Source: an uncultured Terrimonas sp. (GTDB taxonomy: Bacteria; Bacteroidota; Bacteroidia; Chitinophagales; Chitinophagaceae). Taken from it: a stretch of DNA of 8,468 nt. Shown here in pieces: positions 8,041 through 8,468 of the stretch (the first letter of the stretch is position 1; each line of letters starts with the position of its first letter). The notes beneath the pieces were generated by a model. That model worked only from the letters and a program-made list of their open reading frames with translations. It was not told the origin of the DNA and did no database searches. The position numbers and the translations under genes were made by a program. The stretch covers positions 1-8,468 of the forward strand of contig CAMPJQ010000086.1 of NCBI GenBank assembly GCA_946886925.1, given 5' to 3'.

Positions 8041-8134
8041 TAGAAAAATCAGGATTAGAGATATATTCGATTAAATAACAGCTTTAAAGTTTCATACCTT
8101 ATTAAAAAACATAAAGCGTATTTGCCTTTGCCAT

Positions 8135-8468
8135 ATGACAATCTACAAAAATATATTTTACCTGGTATGTATTATAGGGGGAGTTGCAGCTTCGTTCCAA
8201 TCCTGCGATAGTGGTGCGACTGATGCTGGTTCTGCCGAAAAATTACCCGATGTAGTGAGCTACAATTTTGATATCCGTCCTATTCTTTCCGATAAATGCT
8301 CTGCATGTCACGGGCCAGATGCAAACAAGCGCGAAGCAGGTTTGCGGATGGATGACCCCGAAAGCGCTTTTAAGGCCTTAAAAGAAAATCCAAAGGCGCA
8401 TGCTTTGGTTGCAGGAAAACCCGAATTATCGCAGGCCTTTCTTCGCATCAGCACCAATGATACGGCAC
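8135..8468 (+). CDS. PSCyt1-type haem (cytochrome c-like) lipoprotein, N-terminal part
   Basis: The first 111 codons of a gene that runs off the window. Residues 1-24 form a lipoprotein signal (IYKNIFYLVCIIGGVAASF, then QSC with Cys24). A low-complexity linker follows, then a domain with YNFDIRPILSDKCSACHGPD (from about 44). Cys55-Ser-Ala-Cys58-His59 is a CxxCH motif for covalent haem c attachment. The continuation (KREAGLRMDDPESAFKAL, then GKPELSQAFLRIS) fits the planctomycete cytochrome c domain PSCyt1 (PF07635). In known proteins this domain usually sits before DUF1549 and DUF1553 in a protein several hundred residues longer, often near a DUF1501 gene; none of that is visible here. The ATG at 8135 is chosen because it opens the signal peptide and no in-frame ATG lies close upstream. 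There is no Shine-Dalgarno motif, as is normal for the phylum. Function is unknown; an electron-transfer or oxidoreductase role outside the cytoplasm is inferred from haem binding. Confidence 0.88.
   Translation, partial: MTIYKNIFYLVCIIGGVAASFQSCDSGATDAGSAEKLPDVVSYNFDIRPILSDKCSACHGPDANKREAGLRMDDPESAFKALKENPKAHALVAGKPELSQAFLRISTNDTA

Larger units (their letters stand above)
7830..8134. other. Intergenic region upstream of the PSCyt1 gene
   Basis: About 305 bp, AT-rich, with no convincing gene. It contains a weak terminator-like stem (7834-7876), overlapping TAnnTTTG boxes (TATATTTG at 7929-7936 and TACATTTG at 7941-7948), and a perfect 11-bp direct repeat, ATGGAGCAGGA, at 7950-7960 and 8030-8040. 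The hexamer GAGCAG occurs four times (7862, 7953, 8023, 8033). Tiny reading frames of 8-17 codons start at 7950, 7998 and 8021; none has convincing coding character. Confidence 0.6.

Overview
The window comes from a Bacteroidota genome, most likely a Sphingobacteriia/Chitinophagia-type soil or freshwater bacterium. This rests on a SusC/SusD outer-membrane pair, lipoprotein signals of Bacteroidota style, A/T-rich leaders without Shine-Dalgarno motifs, and a TAnnTTTG-type promoter candidate. The genus is a guess; the phylum is secure. All genes read rightward.

Layout: 1-48 is a short A-rich leader. 49-3132 encodes a SusC/RagA TonB-dependent transporter. After 23 bp, 3156-4703 encodes its SusD/RagB lipoprotein partner. 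A structured non-coding gap of about 320 bp (4704-5024) holds a large nested palindrome at 4815-4879 and a smaller hairpin. 5025-7829 encodes an exported family 78 alpha-L-rhamnosidase (GH78). A second non-coding stretch (7830-8134) contains a possible terminator, a promoter candidate at 7915-7948 and an 11-bp direct repeat. From 8135 the window runs into the first 111 codons of a lipoprotein with a PSCyt1-type CxxCH haem domain, which is cut off by the window edge.

How it fits together: SusC/SusD plus an exported rhamnosidase form a small polysaccharide-utilisation locus. The rhamnosidase would cut terminal alpha-L-rhamnose from a plant or microbial glycan or glycoside, and SusD/SusC would bind and import products. 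SusC lacks an N-terminal STN signalling domain, so control through a dedicated anti-sigma factor is unlikely, and no regulator gene is present. The PSCyt1 protein may belong to a separate transcription unit. Its position next to a sugar locus raises the possibility of an extracytoplasmic redox step linked to glycan use, which is inference only.

Most of the window is ordinary for the phylum. The points worth a second look are the nested palindrome, the altered catalytic-loop residues in the GH78 enzyme, the duplicated PDGK unit in a SusC acidic loop, and the haem lipoprotein beside the locus.
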